Shown: positions 23,573-38,127, counted from the stretch's first letter. The stretch: DNA of 64,000 nucleotides from Takifugu bimaculatus (GCA_004026145.2 CP034986.1:14123804-14187803); one strand, 5' to 3'. The notes: a model not told the origin generated them from the sequence alone. Program-made: numbers and translations.

Positions 23573-23723
23573 GCTCGATATCCAGAAACATGCTCTTCTG
23601 GTGGCCTCCAATCCTGCTGAGGGCTTCGCAGTCAAATCGACCCAGATCGCTGAGCCTGACGCCACTGATCGTCAAGACCGATTTGCCATGGCGACCGCGC
23701 ACTTCAAAACGTCCACCGTGACT
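23573..23723 (-). CDS. ncam2: ncam2 exon 8: second half of Ig4
   Basis: 151 bases, phase 0 in and phase 1 out, residues 334-383. It encodes SHGGRFEVRGRHGKSVLTI, then SDLGRFDCEA with the second Ig4 cysteine, then LSRIGGHQKSMFLDIE, nearly identical to mammalian NCAM2 at this point. Acceptor is GTCCACAG|AGTCAC and donor GAGC|GTAAGT. The IGGHQKSM string is one of the best markers that this is ncam2 and not ncam1. Confidence 0.97.
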
Positions 23724-26700
23724 CTGTGGACACGGACACACATTATAATGAACTGCTGGCACGATCACAAGAAGTTTAACGTGCAAATCTGCCAGCATAA
23801 GAGCGTCCCTGGAGATTCCCTGTAAGAGATGGTCATTTCGGCTGTAAGGGGCCTCATGGAGTGGAATGTGACAGCACTCCTCATCAGTAATTTGTCAGTA
23901 TAACGTACCTTACTATAGCTCTCATACCTTGGTAAGTACGTATACAAAAAAGCTTGTAGCAATTTCCGGCTAACTTTACGTTGAACAAAAGCCTCTTGGT
24001 CTATTTTGACCCTTCCCTCTTAGAGGCACCCATCCCTTGTCACAGATAGCCAGGGTTAATGCAATAAACCGTGGATTTATTACAGCATCATTACATTTGT
24101 ATGAAGACAGATGGCATCAATTTGAAGCAACGGGTCAATTACAGGAGACAAGGCTATCATTCCTGAAATCGACATTCATTCTTAATGAGAGAGAATACGA
24201 GAGGAGCTTCCTTGTTGCAGACATCATGTGTGTGCAGCCCCCATACTGCTGTCTAACACATGACCTTTGACACCTCCCTCAAATTCTGCTCCTCCTGCTT
24301 TTCAAAGCTACGTGCCCGCACAGGCAATTTCTGTATTTTTTTAAGCGAACACTGCCTTCAAGCTCAGAGTTCTTCCGGTAAATCCTGCTGTTAAAAACAA
24401 TGAACACACGCTGCACTTCATTGTATAAATACATGTGTGATGAGTGGGTCGGCCTGGCAACCTCTCCATGACAGACAGGGTGCTGCCGTGAATGGGAAAC
24501 ATAGTTTTAGGTGAGTTTCTCTTATTATTCATAGTCTGAGAGTGCTGCAGGGTGTTTTCACTGTAAGCACCCATCACAGCTCATGGCATACATCATGTTG
24601 GCAATCTTTCAGAGAACAAAAACAAGATGCCATCAAACTGCTGCAACATATAACTATCGCTGGCAAGTAAAGCAAATATGGACCCACGTGACTCTGTTGC
24701 TGTTGACAGAGGCTGACATGTTTAGATCAGAGCTAAGTAACGACGGGTAAAACAGGCGTGCTCTCAGCCTGCCAGTGTTTACCAAATCCTGCACATCTTG
24801 TTTGTGACATGACATGAAAGTGACACAGGTAATAGATGCTGAGTTAATAATAGGAGAGCTCATTTACTGGTGGATTGCATTCCACTGCTGGACTGGAGGG
24901 GTTTCCTCCGGTGGGCACATATCTACATTTGGAGAGATAAGGCATGCCCCATGGATCCACAACAGGGGAATGTTCAGCCCAAAAGGCTTTGGCTGGGTCG
25001 CAGCTTGTAGCTAATCAATGAATATTTTCATATTCATTCCTGCGATTGAGGTGTGAAGAAGAACGTGCACAACTGCTCTATAAATTTGCTCTAAATCAAT
25101 GCGCAGTCAACACATTTTAGGGCATTCCCACTACTTTTTCCTGCCTCGGCTAATACTTAATAAATGTGCTCAGCTGTGAGGATCTGTCTTGTATAAAATT
25201 TACTTTCTGCTGATCTTTGCTATTATCATTGCTATACTATCAGGCAACAAGGTGAAGAAGCGTTCATGGATGCAGCTAAGGGCTCTTTGCACTGCCGCTT
25301 ACTTGTTTGCTTCAGCTGAGGTCAATGGGATTCGTGAGGGTGTGGTGAATAGGAATGCCTGGGAACAGAGACGAGCGAAGAGACAGAGAGTGGGGGAGAG
25401 CGAAAGAGGAGGGAGGAGCTCACCAGGAGTGAGCCTCAGAATCTGGGAATTACTTGCTAACCTGTCCAACCTCCCACCCCACTGACAGGTTCTGCCAAGA
25501 GATGAACTGTGCCCTGAGCACAGCCTGTTTGATATGCAGCACAGGCAAGCAACAGAGCAAGAAGCCAGACCCAAACACAACAGCGAGCACGTCTCGTCCC
25601 CACGAGCGCATGTTCAATCGAGCATACTGTAAGCACGTGAGCGCTAAGCAACATGACAGCGGAGATGAAAGGCAGAGAAATGTGGAAGTTGAGAAAATGG
25701 AATAACTGCAGGAGATGAAAGGCGGAGAGAGGAATCAAGACGACACAAATATGAGAAATCCTCTCCCTATCTGCTTCATAACACTTCATGAACACGTGAA
25801 GCCGGATCTCAAATGCAATCTCTCAAATGTGATTACGCTGCGGTGCTGTGTTACTTCAGTCTGACTGCTGGCAAATTCACATATGAAAAATGTCAGCTGA
25901 ATCTCAGTGAGACGCTGGCAACAGTTGCTTATTCAGTCAGTGTGCTGTGAAGGCTCCAGCAGAGCTGTTTGAATCTGGCCACCTTTAATTACTGGACTAC
26001 ATCATCTGTGAAATACATTTATTAGGGCTGTCAGACGGAAGTAAACACTACTGTACAGTGCTGGCATCTGTTTTTCACACTCATTTGGCAGCGTGTTGAG
26101 CAGAGAAAAATCAGGAGACGCAGAAAGAGCTCAAAACAAATATACTCCCAGACATGTTGTCTCAACAGGTGAATGGAACCAGAGAGGCTTTAAATGACAG
26201 CCGCTCCGTGGTAAGTGACTGTTTAAATTGAAGAGCCTCCGCTGGTGTTTGCTAACCTCGCATTCACGCGAGACCACATCAGAGGGGCCTCGAAGGCGCG
26301 CCTCACTTCATAATCAAATCCCTCAAACTGTATCCCATTATGTTCAGTCAGCAGGAGCCGAGATGCTAGTTGACAAAGAATATATGAAAAAAGGGAGCAC
26401 CATTACACAGTAAGTAAAGCTGAGCCCCTGGAAGCTCACTGTCTCTCAGCAGTCGTGTGGGTCGGCTGGGTATGTAGATTGGACAGTAAATTGAGAGAGG
26501 AACATCCTGCCTTGAGCCTAAATGACTACGGCCATCCATCATGCCTCGCGCTATACACGCTCTGTTTGTCTTGGCAGGTGTTTAGGTGTGTTGGTTCGCG
26601 CTTCGCATTTCCATAATTGCATTTGCTGTTGGAAAAGAAGCACTGACTCTCATTTTTGCCCGTGATTGATCAACCCCGGCAATTCGAGCCAATGCACACA

Positions 26701-27972
26701 TCCATTTATCTCAGCAGTGACCTTTTTCCCTGACTACCATCCAAAAAAAAATTAAATTATAAAAGAAATAACTGGGAAACTGTCTTCCGTCATCTATGAG
26801 TTTTGACAATGCAAAATAATTTTTTTCCAGAATATTTTCCACTTTGTTCTTTAATAAGGCTGAATAATGGATTCTGGGAGTGAACAAAACACACAGCTGT
26901 AATAATGTTTCAATGCCTCTAGTTTGATTGGATAAAATGTCCCTGAGTCAAAGATACAAATCAAAGTGCAGGCTGCGAGTGTTAATACCCTGAAAACCTC
27001 AAGGTTCTTACCACCTCTTTAGTGCTCCAGAGGTAACAGATGCGTTGGTCGATTTCCCTCGAGATAATAGTCTCGGCATAGAAATCCAAACACTCCCGAA
27101 GAAACAAGGGCAGAAGGTGAGCCCGCCTGTTTTATCTGAGGGTGCTTTGATGTTATAAGACATTGTCATCTGCTGCAAGGTGAGTAAATATACGGCTTGT
27201 TCAAAATGCCCTCTTCTCGTAAAAAAAGGGAAGCCTGGAGTGGGATAAATCATAACTTCCTGAATGTAAATACAATCAGCATCAACCATTAGATGTGCCC
27301 CGGGCAGCACTGTGAACAATAAAGGAGTCCGTCTGCAGCGGCACTGAAGAAGCTTTTATTTTCATACTGAAAGGTAATAACCTATTAACGTGCTATACTT
27401 TTTCTGTGGCTCTACAGAACGGAGCAGCAAGTGCACTGTTCTATCTCCTCTACAAATAGGAACGTTTTAACAGTCAGGAAAAGGAAAAAAATGAATGACT
27501 GCATTTCCTTTAGATTTACTAGTTTTGTTGTGAGCTTATTTAATGAGCTTACACACCTTATTACTGAGCTCTGATATCCAACAGAGCTGCAGGTCATTTC
27601 AGAAATAACATCGCTAACAAATAAACACTGTTTAAAAGGTGGTGTGCCTGCGTCACTGGTGTTGTTGTGTTTCTGAAAGGCACCACAGGTTTTCCTCGAT
27701 TATCACACAGTGCATGAATGCGCGCCACATCTGCCAATATATCATTTTCAGATCAAGTCAAAATACAGGCCAAGCTTTGTTTTCAATTTTTTGGGTTCCA
27801 TGTTACCAAGCTTTTTGGACGTTTCTCACACAGATATCAGTGATATACTCATGACGGCTCATAATAAGGTGTTTTTTTTAATATTATTTTCATCTAAATT
27901 CTTTTTAATGTGACGATAATCAGCTTGAACCAGTAAAAGATGATGACGGAGGAAAGCAGATGTAGACTTTAC
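23724..27972 (-). other. intron 7, 4249 bases
   Basis: Phase 0 intron inside Ig4, at the position that holds the VASE mini-exon in NCAM1. I scanned for a 30-base mini-exon coding for a sequence like the NCAM1 insert and saw none, though so short an exon could be overlooked. No clear repeats. Confidence 0.8.
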
Positions 27973-28118
27973 CTTGTCTCCATCCACAAATGTCTGGCCA
28001 TCGCTGGCTCTCTTCCAGGAAATGTCAGGCAGGGGCTCGCCATCAGCCACGCAGGAGATCATGGCAGCGCCGCCCTCCACGGCTGTCACATTTTTCAGCT
28101 GGGTGATATGGGGCGGGA
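27973..28118 (-). CDS. ncam2: ncam2 exon 7: first half of Ig4
   Basis: 146 bases, phase 1 in and phase 0 out, residues 285-333. It encodes VPPHITQLKNVTAVEGG with a sequon (NVT), the first Ig4 cysteine in MISCVADGEP, and the tryptophan in ISWKRASDG, ending VDGDK. Acceptor is CCTCCAG|TCCCG and donor AAG|GTAAAG. In NCAM1 the ten-residue VASE mini-exon is inserted at this junction; no such mini-exon was recognised in the following intron. Confidence 0.96.
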
Positions 28119-30680
28119 CTGGAGGCCACAGGAGATGGGATCGCAGAGGAGAAGAAAAAAAAAGTGAATAAAGATATATGTGGCAGTAGGTACAGCAGTA
28201 GGCAATGAGTAAGGACAAGAGTGAGCAGGAGCGACACTGTCAAACGTCTGAGTCACAGGGGAGGGGAGACGAAGGCTATACCATAGGGTTTAAACGTAGG
28301 CTTGATGCATGACTTTGGTGCTGACAGCCTAGGCCGCGATCATTTATACACTGCAGACGTTGTCTGTAAGCATGCCTACTGGCCTATTTTGTGCACAATC
28401 CTTGGCCTAGTTGTTAAGAGACGAAACTGACAACGCTAAAGTTTTAAAGCACAAAACTAATTTATTTTCCTGCTATGGATTTTTGTATGGAAGGACGCAT
28501 CGCCAGCGCTGTGTGAATCCTTTTTTGGCTATGTGCAAAGTCCATGAAGAGTGCAGCAAAGTGTCCCGTCAGGGACCGCTCACCTCTTCTCTGATAAGAT
28601 ACTGGGGTTAGCTGTGGAACACCATGCATGTCAAGGGTAACAGGCGTGAAGCATGAATCACAGATTGCTTATTTCCTCTCCCACACACATTAATGGTGAA
28701 TTCTTTAATGGGCATGCTCAGAAAATGGCAGAAAATCCAGGGGGAAAAGGGATATGAATGGAACATACACTGAGGTTAACCCAGGGAAGATCATTTGCAA
28801 TTCCACAACTTCACCTCGGAGACTAAAACTCAAGGGATTATGGGAGATTCGTCCAACAGAAACAGACACATATACAAAAAACTTCAATAATGCCGTTTGA
28901 TTTGTTATCAACTGCTATTATGGTCAGGTGTAGTAGGTGTAGCTGAATGAATAAAACAGCCACTGAAGATGGAGGAGAAGATGGATACCCGACTCACACA
29001 ACGGGGCTGACTTATCCAAAGGGTAGATTTCTTAATTCAACATTGGAGGTAACAATAAAAAGGACATTTTCTCAACTGCAATTATTCATAACACACAACA
29101 AACTAGTGTTATATTGGAGAGTAACCTTAATTTCTATTTTTAATCAACTTAATTTAGTTAACCATTCTTACTAAAGAAAATGGTCCCAATGGTCCTCTGG
29201 GGCATCAAACTAAAATCCTTCCCACTCTGAGGTGACAACTCTAACCCTACTTATAAAACCTATGTGTCGTTTTTATCCGTATTTGTTTAAAATCCAAAAA
29301 ACGGCCAAACTTCAAACTTTTCAATGTTAATTTTAAATGACCATTGGCATCATATGAGAGCATATAAATGGTTGATGAGTTATTTGAAATTCGAGTCCTC
29401 AATCCATCTGAAGCTATCATGCACATAGGCCTGCACTGATTTTTAAATTGCGGTATTTGGAACAGAACGCAGGCAGAATCAAAGATAACAAAGGCTGACA
29501 ATAAGGAACGATGAGTTTCCTTGTTTCCACAACAAACCTTTTGAGAGTGCAATCATCATGGCATTATTGTCAAGATGCTACAATGGAAACAAGTAAAATC
29601 AGTGTGATGCATTCAACGTGCAGAAATACACTCAAATGAGAAAAAATAGCTTGTTAGAAAACACAGAAAGTAAAGCAAATATAAGGGACTCTGAAGATGT
29701 GTTATCAACCCTCCAAACGACCTATTGAATCAGGAATGGTGTTTTCAGTCAATGAGACCACACAGATGCACAGAACCACACATGCTGGTCTTTGATTTTC
29801 ATCATTCGTTTATCTGCAGCTACTTCACCCCTGATCTTCTTCATTATGTACATTTTAAATGGAATATCTCTCATTTATGAACCACTCTGCAAGGAGCCTC
29901 ATTAATAATCTATTAACAAAAATTTGTTCCAATAAATGTAAAAAGAGAACCAGTTGTATGGAGGCAAAAAAATCTAGAATTAACCTGAACTTTCGCTTTC
30001 GGTTATTGAATTTTTTTTAATTAATTTATTTTTTTAATCGCTTTTAAAAATAAATAACAAACAGAAAAAAGTGCACTGATAATTACTATAATTTTAATAA
30101 CTGCAAGTGCTCTGTACTTATACTATGACCCTGACTGTAACTAAATATATTGACTATTTTCCAACCTCTTGGCTCTAAAACACAAAGCTTTTAGCCCCAG
30201 AGTAGGAAACAGGAATACACTGTAATCTGTCTTTTTTCTAACTGTTACCTGAGACATGTTTTGAGTGTCAATGGTGTAAAATCAATCGACCTGACATGTA
30301 CCTGACATGTCTGTGGTCTCTGAAGAGTCAATCACCGTGTAAACACGCACCGGCGTCTCAGACCAGTACAGTGGCCGGGTGGGATCTGTGGAACTTCATA
30401 TACTTCACCATAACTTCCTTCCTGACTGCAGACAGTTGCTGGACAATGAAGACTTAAACTTGGCACTTGCTGCCCTAAAACTTGTGCGGACATTTCTGCC
30501 AAAGGCCAAAAGATTGCCATTTTTACCCCTTGAAGCCGTCCACCGTTCCACCAAGCAGCAGTTGCTGCACTCGGACTGAATCCATGTAACAGTAATGGCA
30601 CGTAAATCTGAACAAAACTAGAAATAAAGCACTTCCCAAATAATGTCACTTAGATCTGTAGTATAGTTTGTGCGTATAGC

Positions 30681-30728
30681 TATCTGTCTGTCTGTCTGTC
30701 TGTCTGTCCGTCCATCCATCCGTCTATC
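30681..30728. repeat. (TCTG)n(TCCA)n compound microsatellite
   Basis: About six TCTG units followed by TCCG/TCCA units and a tctatct end. Confidence 0.9.
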
Positions 30729-32384
30729 TCGAAATATATACACTGTATATTGGCATGAGTAATTCAAGGATACACGTTGCTTTAATCTTAGGAAGATCAA
30801 AAGGTCAGCGTTCACCTGGAATCCAGAACATTTCTTTTAAATCCACTGGCACCAGCTGTCTACCTCCTTGGTGGAGGTAAAACCTGAGCCTGTTTAAGTG
30901 AACATGGAGTCAGGAAACAGACCAGTCGATGTTCAAGGCATCACAATTAATAGTTTCACAACAGACGTTGTGTATTCTTAAATGGCCGAGTCCTCCTTGA
31001 AAAATGATCTAACACCAGTTCAGGGTTGTCTTTTGCGGTGTATTGATGCAGCGTTCACTTCCCCTGAACTGTCTGATCCACGGGTATCAGATTCTGACAG
31101 CTTTAGACCGCCTAATTCAGCACAAGTATGAAATCAAAATCAGTTACCAGACCCCACATGGACTCCACTCACAAAACACTGGGTTAATATCAGCCGCTGA
31201 GTAATCCCAGTGGTTTTTGTCTAAATGACCTCCCACCTGGGAGTCTTGGTCTCCATGCCGAGGGCATCACACTAAATTAAGAGCATTAGAAACACATGAA
31301 ACTGATATAATGTAACCCTATCAGCTCAAAGGCAGCAAAGGTGGCTCCACAAGCCTTCCTGTTAGAACCACAATGGTTCCCCATGAAATGGGAAGTTGTG
31401 AATTTGAAGCAGAAGTGAATGGGCCATAGGCAATTTATCTTCCCAATAAAGCAGCAACATCCGGTCATGCTCTTAATGTCAAAAGCCATCTGTGGATATA
31501 AACATGTCCGGAAGCTGTGGCTGCATCATAACAACATATTGAACTCTCTGCCGAGAAACAAATTCTTCAGAAATATCCATTTCTCTCACTTATCTCTCCT
31601 GCACGATACCAGTCTTTGCTACACTGGCATATTTCCTGCTTGTATTCGTCCTCAAGCTTCTCCAGCCACCAGTGAACACAAAGGTATGCATGTCTGAGAC
31701 AGAATATTTACTGTGTCTACTCTGTGTTGGCTATTAAATTTAGGATTACCTTTATTTAAAGTCACGACATGAAGACATTCTAATAAACTACCGGCAGCCT
31801 ATAAATTGGCCGATGTGAAACATGAGCTTCAGATTGATGTTGACATTTGCTAATTTGGAATAAACAAAAATGAGATTGTCATTAAATATGAAGCCCTGAG
31901 TCTCAGAATGTGGTGCACAGAAGAATGGCAACACAGACTCGCACCCGGTGCAACATAATTGTCCCGTTCCTCTCCCGCCTGCCCTGTCAGGGCTAATAAA
32001 ACTAGCTTACATCTGCGTTTTCCCAGCAGAACCCCTCCCTCTTCACCTCGTCATGTAAATGTGCATTTTTACGAACAAGCAGGTTTCACATCTTGAAAGG
32101 ATGTTGATGACTAGAGCAAAAATCTACAGATCCCAGAGATCTGTGAGGAAATAACCAGCAGGCTTATGAAGATATAAATTACATTTTCTTATTAGGAGTG
32201 AGGTAAAGGAAATATGAAGCCATAAATCTATTTTTTTTCTACAGGAATTATTATTATATGTGCATGGCTGGTGACCATGTTTAGATATTTGGAATTTGAA
32301 AAGGAAAATGGTAAAAATGTGAATGACCACAGTTAAACTGTATGGATCAATAAAGCATTTCTATTTGGGTTTATTTTTCCTTTA

Positions 32385-32592
32385 CTGCTTTATCCTTTTC
32401 AGGTTCATGGGGAGGGTGCTGGAGCCTATCCCAGCTGCATATGGGTGAAGGCAGGGCACACCGTTGGATGAGTCTCCAGCTGATCACAGGGCCCTATGTG
32501 AGCATTTGGGGGTTTGGTACCTTGCTTACGGGTACTTCGGCAGTGCTCTGAGGGTGCCCTGGCAGCTTGCCCTACTACCAGAACACCTTCCA
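32385..32592 (-). mobile_element. 5'-truncated tRNA-derived SINE fragment
   Basis: In reverse complement this aligns with the body and tail of the element at 57487-57790: it shares ggaaggt-ttctggta, gcaaggtaccaaaccccc, atgctcacatagggccctg, atgcagctgg and taggctccagcaccctcc. The tRNA-like head is missing, as in typical 5'-truncated insertions. Left and right borders are approximate. Confidence 0.75.
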
Positions 32593-33540
32593 AGCTTCAA
32601 ATGACAAATAATTCAATTTGAATCGATTTTCAGAAAGAGATGTGAATGCTTGAAAATGCACTTGGGTATTTATGAAAGAAGCTTTCAGAGATGCTGTGGA
32701 GTTCCATCTTCCCATCGGTTTTTGAGGGTTGGGCGGAGGTGGCTGCAGGCTACTCATGATACTCCAGACCTTCCTGGGAACAGTTAGCTGACGTAGGCTG
32801 AGGCTAGATGAGATATGAAATCCCTCTGGTCTGTTTCCCAGTTGAAAGGATCAAGGAAAAAAATACCCTTGCCGACTTATTTTGATAAAAACAAACATCT
32901 TCACTCTATAGAGTCATTGCCTTCCCACAACCCAAACTCCTCTAGTTTTGATACCAGCACCCCTGAAGATGACAGGTGAAGGCCAGACCATGGAATTAAC
33001 AGCTTTGCAGAGCTTCCACCACATGTACTCCATATCAGTTCAAAGGTCCTGCAGATCGAAGAGCTCTTTTCCCGCAGGAGTCCAAACCAGAGACCAATCT
33101 GGACTGGAGGTTCATGCTAAGTTTAATCCAACTGCCTTTGTGGGAGTTATGAGCGACATTAACTGATGTCAAAACAGCTAAAATCCTCCAAGTAATGAGG
33201 AATATTTCAGAAGAATGTCTGCGGGAGATAAATACACAGTGGAGATGTAGTTTGTTTGAAAAGACCAACTGTGCCGCACTTTCTGGGGTGCAGCTCAGGC
33301 TGTCATACTCTCTCCTTCCCCGGGGAGCGAGGGAAACCGGGGCTGTTATGCAGCTGTAGAATAGAGACTATTTTATCTGTCAACATAACGACACCAGTGT
33401 GAAGAAAAGCAAAACACGCACATTCCATGGAGCTCAAGAATTTGTTTCAAGTATTCAAGTAAAAAAGCAAGTGAAAACTACAATAATCAGTGATTTTTTT
33501 TAATAGTCGACCTTATTCCAACACTTCCCATTGTCCTTAC

Positions 33541-33710
33541 CAAACACTTTGAGGAAGAGCTCTCTCTCCTGAGATCCAGCCTTGTTGCTGGCTTTGCAGG
33601 TGTAGCTACCCCCGTCGTTCTGTCGGATATTGCGGATGGTTAACATGCTGCGTCCACCTTCCATCCTGTTGAACATGTACTTCTCTGACGGTTCCAGTTT
33701 CTGTCCCTTC
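33541..33710 (-). CDS. ncam2: ncam2 exon 6: second half of Ig3
   Basis: 170 bases, phase 2 in and phase 1 out, residues 228-284. It encodes RKGQKLEPSEKYMF, then SMLTIRNIRQNDGGSYTCKA with the second Ig3 cysteine, then ASNKAG and the strand ELFLKVF. This matches mammalian NCAM2 in layout (ENEKYI, DGGPYVCRATNKAG). Acceptor is CTGTACAG|GAAGG and donor TTTG|GTAAGG. Confidence 0.96.
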
Positions 33711-36700
33711 CTGTACAGACACACACACAAAAATCACAAAGGAGCACATCGCCGGTGAGCAAATGAGGGCAGACTCACACCCTTCCTTCAGTGGCACGGA
33801 TGAAAGTCACCACAGCACCTTCACATCTACAGACGTATAATTTTAGCACTTTAGATGTCAACTGATCCCATGAAAGAGAGGCTAAATGCTGGAAACTCGA
33901 CTTTGAGGCCATTTCCATCCACAGGAAAGAACATGACAAAGACTCTCAAAGACAGTAAAAGTCATTCCACAGAATCCTTCCACTACAGTGCTGTTGAAGA
34001 TTACATTCGAAGGAAATCGATAGGAATATGCCCTCAAACTTCCTCTGAAACTTTCCGATCCGGAGAAACTGTCAAATAAAGAAACAACAACTCACTGTCT
34101 CATCTCACGCCGTGGACACGGAGCTGATTTAAACATTCTACGTTAGTCGACTCTGTTGTTAGACAAGATACAGCCAAACTGATCATTTGTCTAGATTTGT
34201 GCATGAGTGCTGAAGCGTAGTGGTCCATGCAGGTTCCCAGCTTCCCACGCTTGCTTATTTACTTTACTTAACAAGCCGTGTAAACTACGAGGTTGAAGGG
34301 ATCACTGGAGTCCAGGTTTTTTTGGTTTTTCTCACGCTGGCAGATTTAGACAAAATCACAGGTGCTCTGTTAAAGAGGCTCAAAGTGTGACAACAGCTCA
34401 GGGAGTAGAACCCAACAGCTAACGATTAACACCACCGCGTTAATGAGGATTTGTCACGGTTACACGCACCAACAGTTCGCTTTAACATTAGCACATTCAC
34501 AGCTAAAATGGAACCCAAGAACCACTTTTATCCATGAAGAAAATTAGTGTTGCATTATTTAAAAAGCGCGCTGTTAATGCACGATGTCCATGTCACAGGG
34601 GTTATTGAAAGAGATTCCCAAACTGCTGCAGAGAGAGTCGAGGTCAGCGACGTGGGCTGGTTTCCTTGGCTGTGAGGTAATTGGTGTGAAACCAGGGATG
34701 ATCAGAATTACCCTCTCCCTGAAGAGTTTTCGCTGTATTTCCGACAGCGAGGCCACCCCCCTGCTGCCCCTGCACCCACCAGCGTCTTTGTACTGGGCTG
34801 TTCAGCTGGGACCACATCAGTGCTGATAAAAATCCATACACTAGGATATAAACTATAACCGCGCACACACTCATTCTTCTTCCTAACTTCTCTGTTGTAT
34901 GGATGGCCACAGACGATAGCACACAGAGAACCAATCTGATTGCTTCCATTATCTTTAAAACATGATGCGCTGGGTTCCTAATGCACGACTATTACAGTGA
35001 TGAAAGGGGGGATGTAAGCAAGCGACTTTGGATGACACAGCCCCTCGTCCTTCATCTCAGCCTCAGCACCTTACTGGGCTTCTGTACCCTCGTAATCTAC
35101 TTTTCTCAAAGGCATCGAGCACAGAGCGCTGGAAAACAAAACAACAACTTTTCCACAACAACAGTATTTTAACTTTAAAATGCAGATTTCAGGTCATGAA
35201 TATCCAAAGGCCTCAGCATATGATGTAAATGCAAAAGGGAAAATAACTGCAAGTCAATGGAGGAAACAGCAATGCCATGTAACGATAACTCAGACAGAGC
35301 ACAGAGGAAATTAAGAGAGGCATCATCTCTGAAACAGACAGCACAGGATGAGCTACACTGCTGAATGTGATTACACTGACTGATTGCTGACAGGTAGTCC
35401 ATTATCCAAGATGGACAAAGGACGAGGAGAAAGCTACACTCTGACAGGAAATGCAGTCGGGGAGGACGGGCCCGCCAAAGGTGACAACAAAAGGGAAAAT
35501 AAATTGGTTTGTTATTGTTCTTCACGTCAATGCCGATTCTTATGTTGTGATGTTCACATTTAAATTTTGTCATCTCTGGGTGATGAAGGGTTTATTGACC
35601 CAGGGAAGGATGGAGAATACACTGAAACGAACGAACGCCAGTGGCCATCACAGAGTTGATCCATGCTTCAGTCCCACTTTTGAATCTCTTTGTGGTCTTT
35701 TATCTAAATAAGATTGAATGGATCCTCAAGCAAACAAAATCATTCCTCACCCACACGAACAGGATTCTCAAATCAACTACCTAGGGTAATTAATGAGCAC
35801 TATCAAACACAATTCAATTCCATTATTAAAGAGAAATAAAATCAGACGATGGAATATTTCTTTACAGTAATTCTGCAAAATAGTTGCTGAAGACTGATCA
35901 ACACAACACCTTTCTGGAAACACTTGTGATGTATCCTGTATCACACCATTTAGGCTGTTAAGCTGTTAAAATAGAATTTACATGCTTCCCTTTACTGCTC
36001 TAACGCAAACAAGACAGCAAGTTATAAACCTCCAGCAGCCGTCCGCCGTGTCTTCAAATCATGTTTGTACTTGCAAAGTGTGATGCATGGGCCTCGAGGT
36101 TTCCCTGCCTCGCCGCGTGACCTCTCTGTCATCGCACACGCTTCCACTTCTAATTATGTTTGCAACAGTGCCGGACGTAAAGCAGAGAAATGATATATTT
36201 ACTCTGCACACAGTAAAATGCTCCTCCCCCGGGTTAAAAATGTGACCTTCTTGTCACGGTGACGAATATCCGAGGAAACGGAAGGCTAGCATTTTTTTTT
36301 TTCTCGATACAACTGATTAAACATGTGCTAGTCGACAAATTCTGTGAGAGGAAATGTGACCCTGCGAATTAAAAGCGCTGATGTTGTTTTCAGAAAGAAT
36401 AAACAGTGAGTATCTTTGCGCGCTTCCAATTAGTCCAATGAGAAAAAGCCATTTTTAATTGCATGTCCTTCTCTGTTAGTGGAATTTGGAAACTGTGGAC
36501 CTCCCAGAAATAACTGACAACAACAATTCAATAATACATTGAATTTCATTTACTCTATTTGTGAACATCACTAATAGAAGCCACCTGAAACAGGCAGGAA
36601 GACGGGTTGGTGTCATCTTTCAAGCAGGCAGAGAATTCACCCTGGACAGGTTGCCTGGTTACACACATTCATTCATTTGCTTGCACTCACAGTAACGGGC

Positions 36701-38009
36701 AGTCTGGAGCCTCCAATCAAACTAATGTGCTCACAAGCACCAGAGTCAATGGCAGCCAACCCAAACCACTTTAATATGTGCAAATGTAGGGCTGACCCGT
36801 CCACCCACCTGTGAAAAACATCATCGAGCGCACATCTATACTTATAAATCTGACAGAGAAGCAGACAGAGAGCTTACCTCGCCCTTTTCCAGCTCATTTT
36901 GCATATAACTGTTGCTTTAATGACTTTTTTACCCTGATAGCATCATTGCAGGTTCCTGCAGAAGTTCCCACTTCATGTCAGAACAAGCTTTTGTGCTGCA
37001 GGATGTGATTGCAAACAAGTGATAGCATCAAATACCATTTTACCACTAACAATAAATGGGATTGTAAAAGAATATGAATGAATACGTTCGTATGACAGCG
37101 ACAGAAAACAAGAACTTGGTGCAGAAATAATGACACTAACTATATTCACAATCATATGAACAACATCAGGTCAAATCGTTGTTCGTACAAATCAGATCTG
37201 ATTTAGCAGCATTGTTGTTTGTTGAGAAAAACTAAAAAATAACAGTGCTTGAGAAAACAATAGCTGATTGTGAACATATAGGTTCTCGTATCTGCCTATA
37301 GAGTCGGCAGGCTAGTTATTGGCTGTAGCGCAGCTGAGTTGAGTTGGTGATGAGTCGGTCAAATACTCTTCAGGTGCACGTTTTTACACTTCAGCTGTGC
37401 GGAGTGTGATATCATTGTGTTTCTTTGGGTCGATGTGCGAGGGTGGACTGAATGAATAAACAGATAAAACAAAGGCGTAACGCACAGTCTGAAAAATCAA
37501 TGATTCATGAGACATGAAAAAGGCCAACGAATTGTAAAGCTTATCAACAACTGTGAGATCAGGGTCAGAAGAATAATCTGATCGCCGATGAACGCTAAAG
37601 AATCAGCAAAATGTGTGTGTGGCATCTGAACTGCACCAACAACATTAAAATGACACCCCTAGACGACCCAGGTTCAAGCAGCCCTGCCAGACTTAAGAAT
37701 GGGTAAGAATGTTACTTTGACCATTACTTGTGAATAAATTGGAAAGCCTCGTCAAGTCATGGGGCACTGCGTGCGTTTCAATGTGTGTGATCACATCTGG
37801 AAGGCAATTCCTCAGCCAGGATCCAAAATCCTGTAGCAGGGTGGCCTCAAGCTGCTGATTGATGGTCTTGATTTTGAAATAAATGTTTGGTGTCAACTTG
37901 TGTTTGCAGCCATCCTTTATCTTTGATGGTCCGGCAGATCTCAAAGCCCAATGTTTCCTGTTTGAGCCACGTGCCAAAGAGCGGCGTTAAATATTAAAGG
38001 CGAAGGTAC
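33711..38009 (-). other. intron 5, 4299 bases
   Basis: Phase 2 intron inside Ig3. A stop-free minus-strand stretch near 37693-37977 shows no homology that I recognise. No repeats of note. Confidence 0.83.
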
Positions 38010-38127
38010 CTGTGCCATGTGACCTCAGGGTCAGGAGATCCAGAGGTGATGCACGTGAAGGTGACAGACTCCTGGTAGTCTGCCGTGGCGTTGAAGGATT
38101 GCTGGAACACCGACAGCACTGGAGGGA
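38010..38127 (-). CDS. ncam2: ncam2 exon 5: first half of Ig3
   Basis: 118 bases, phase 1 in and phase 2 out, residues 189-227. Translation begins VPPVLSVFQQSFNATA with an N-glycosylation sequon (NAT), then VTFTCITSGSPDPEVTWH with the first cysteine and core tryptophan of Ig3. The phase-2 exit is the only one of its kind among the Ig exons, and exon 6 supplies the single base that completes the split Arg codon. Acceptor is GTCTGCAG|TCCC and donor CACAG|GTACC. A CTGT-type repeat lies about 40-85 bases upstream of the acceptor. Confidence 0.95.

Larger units (their letters stand above)
28119..33540 (-). other. intron 6, 5422 bases
   Basis: Phase 1 intron between Ig3 and Ig4. It contains a TCTG/TCCA microsatellite (30681-30728), an AT-rich stretch near 30000-30060, and a 5'-truncated minus-strand SINE fragment (about 32385-32592). 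Confidence 0.83.

Noticed and set aside
23724..27972. A VASE-like mini-exon in intron 7
   Set aside because: No 30-base block coding for a similar insert with splice sites on both sides was recognised.
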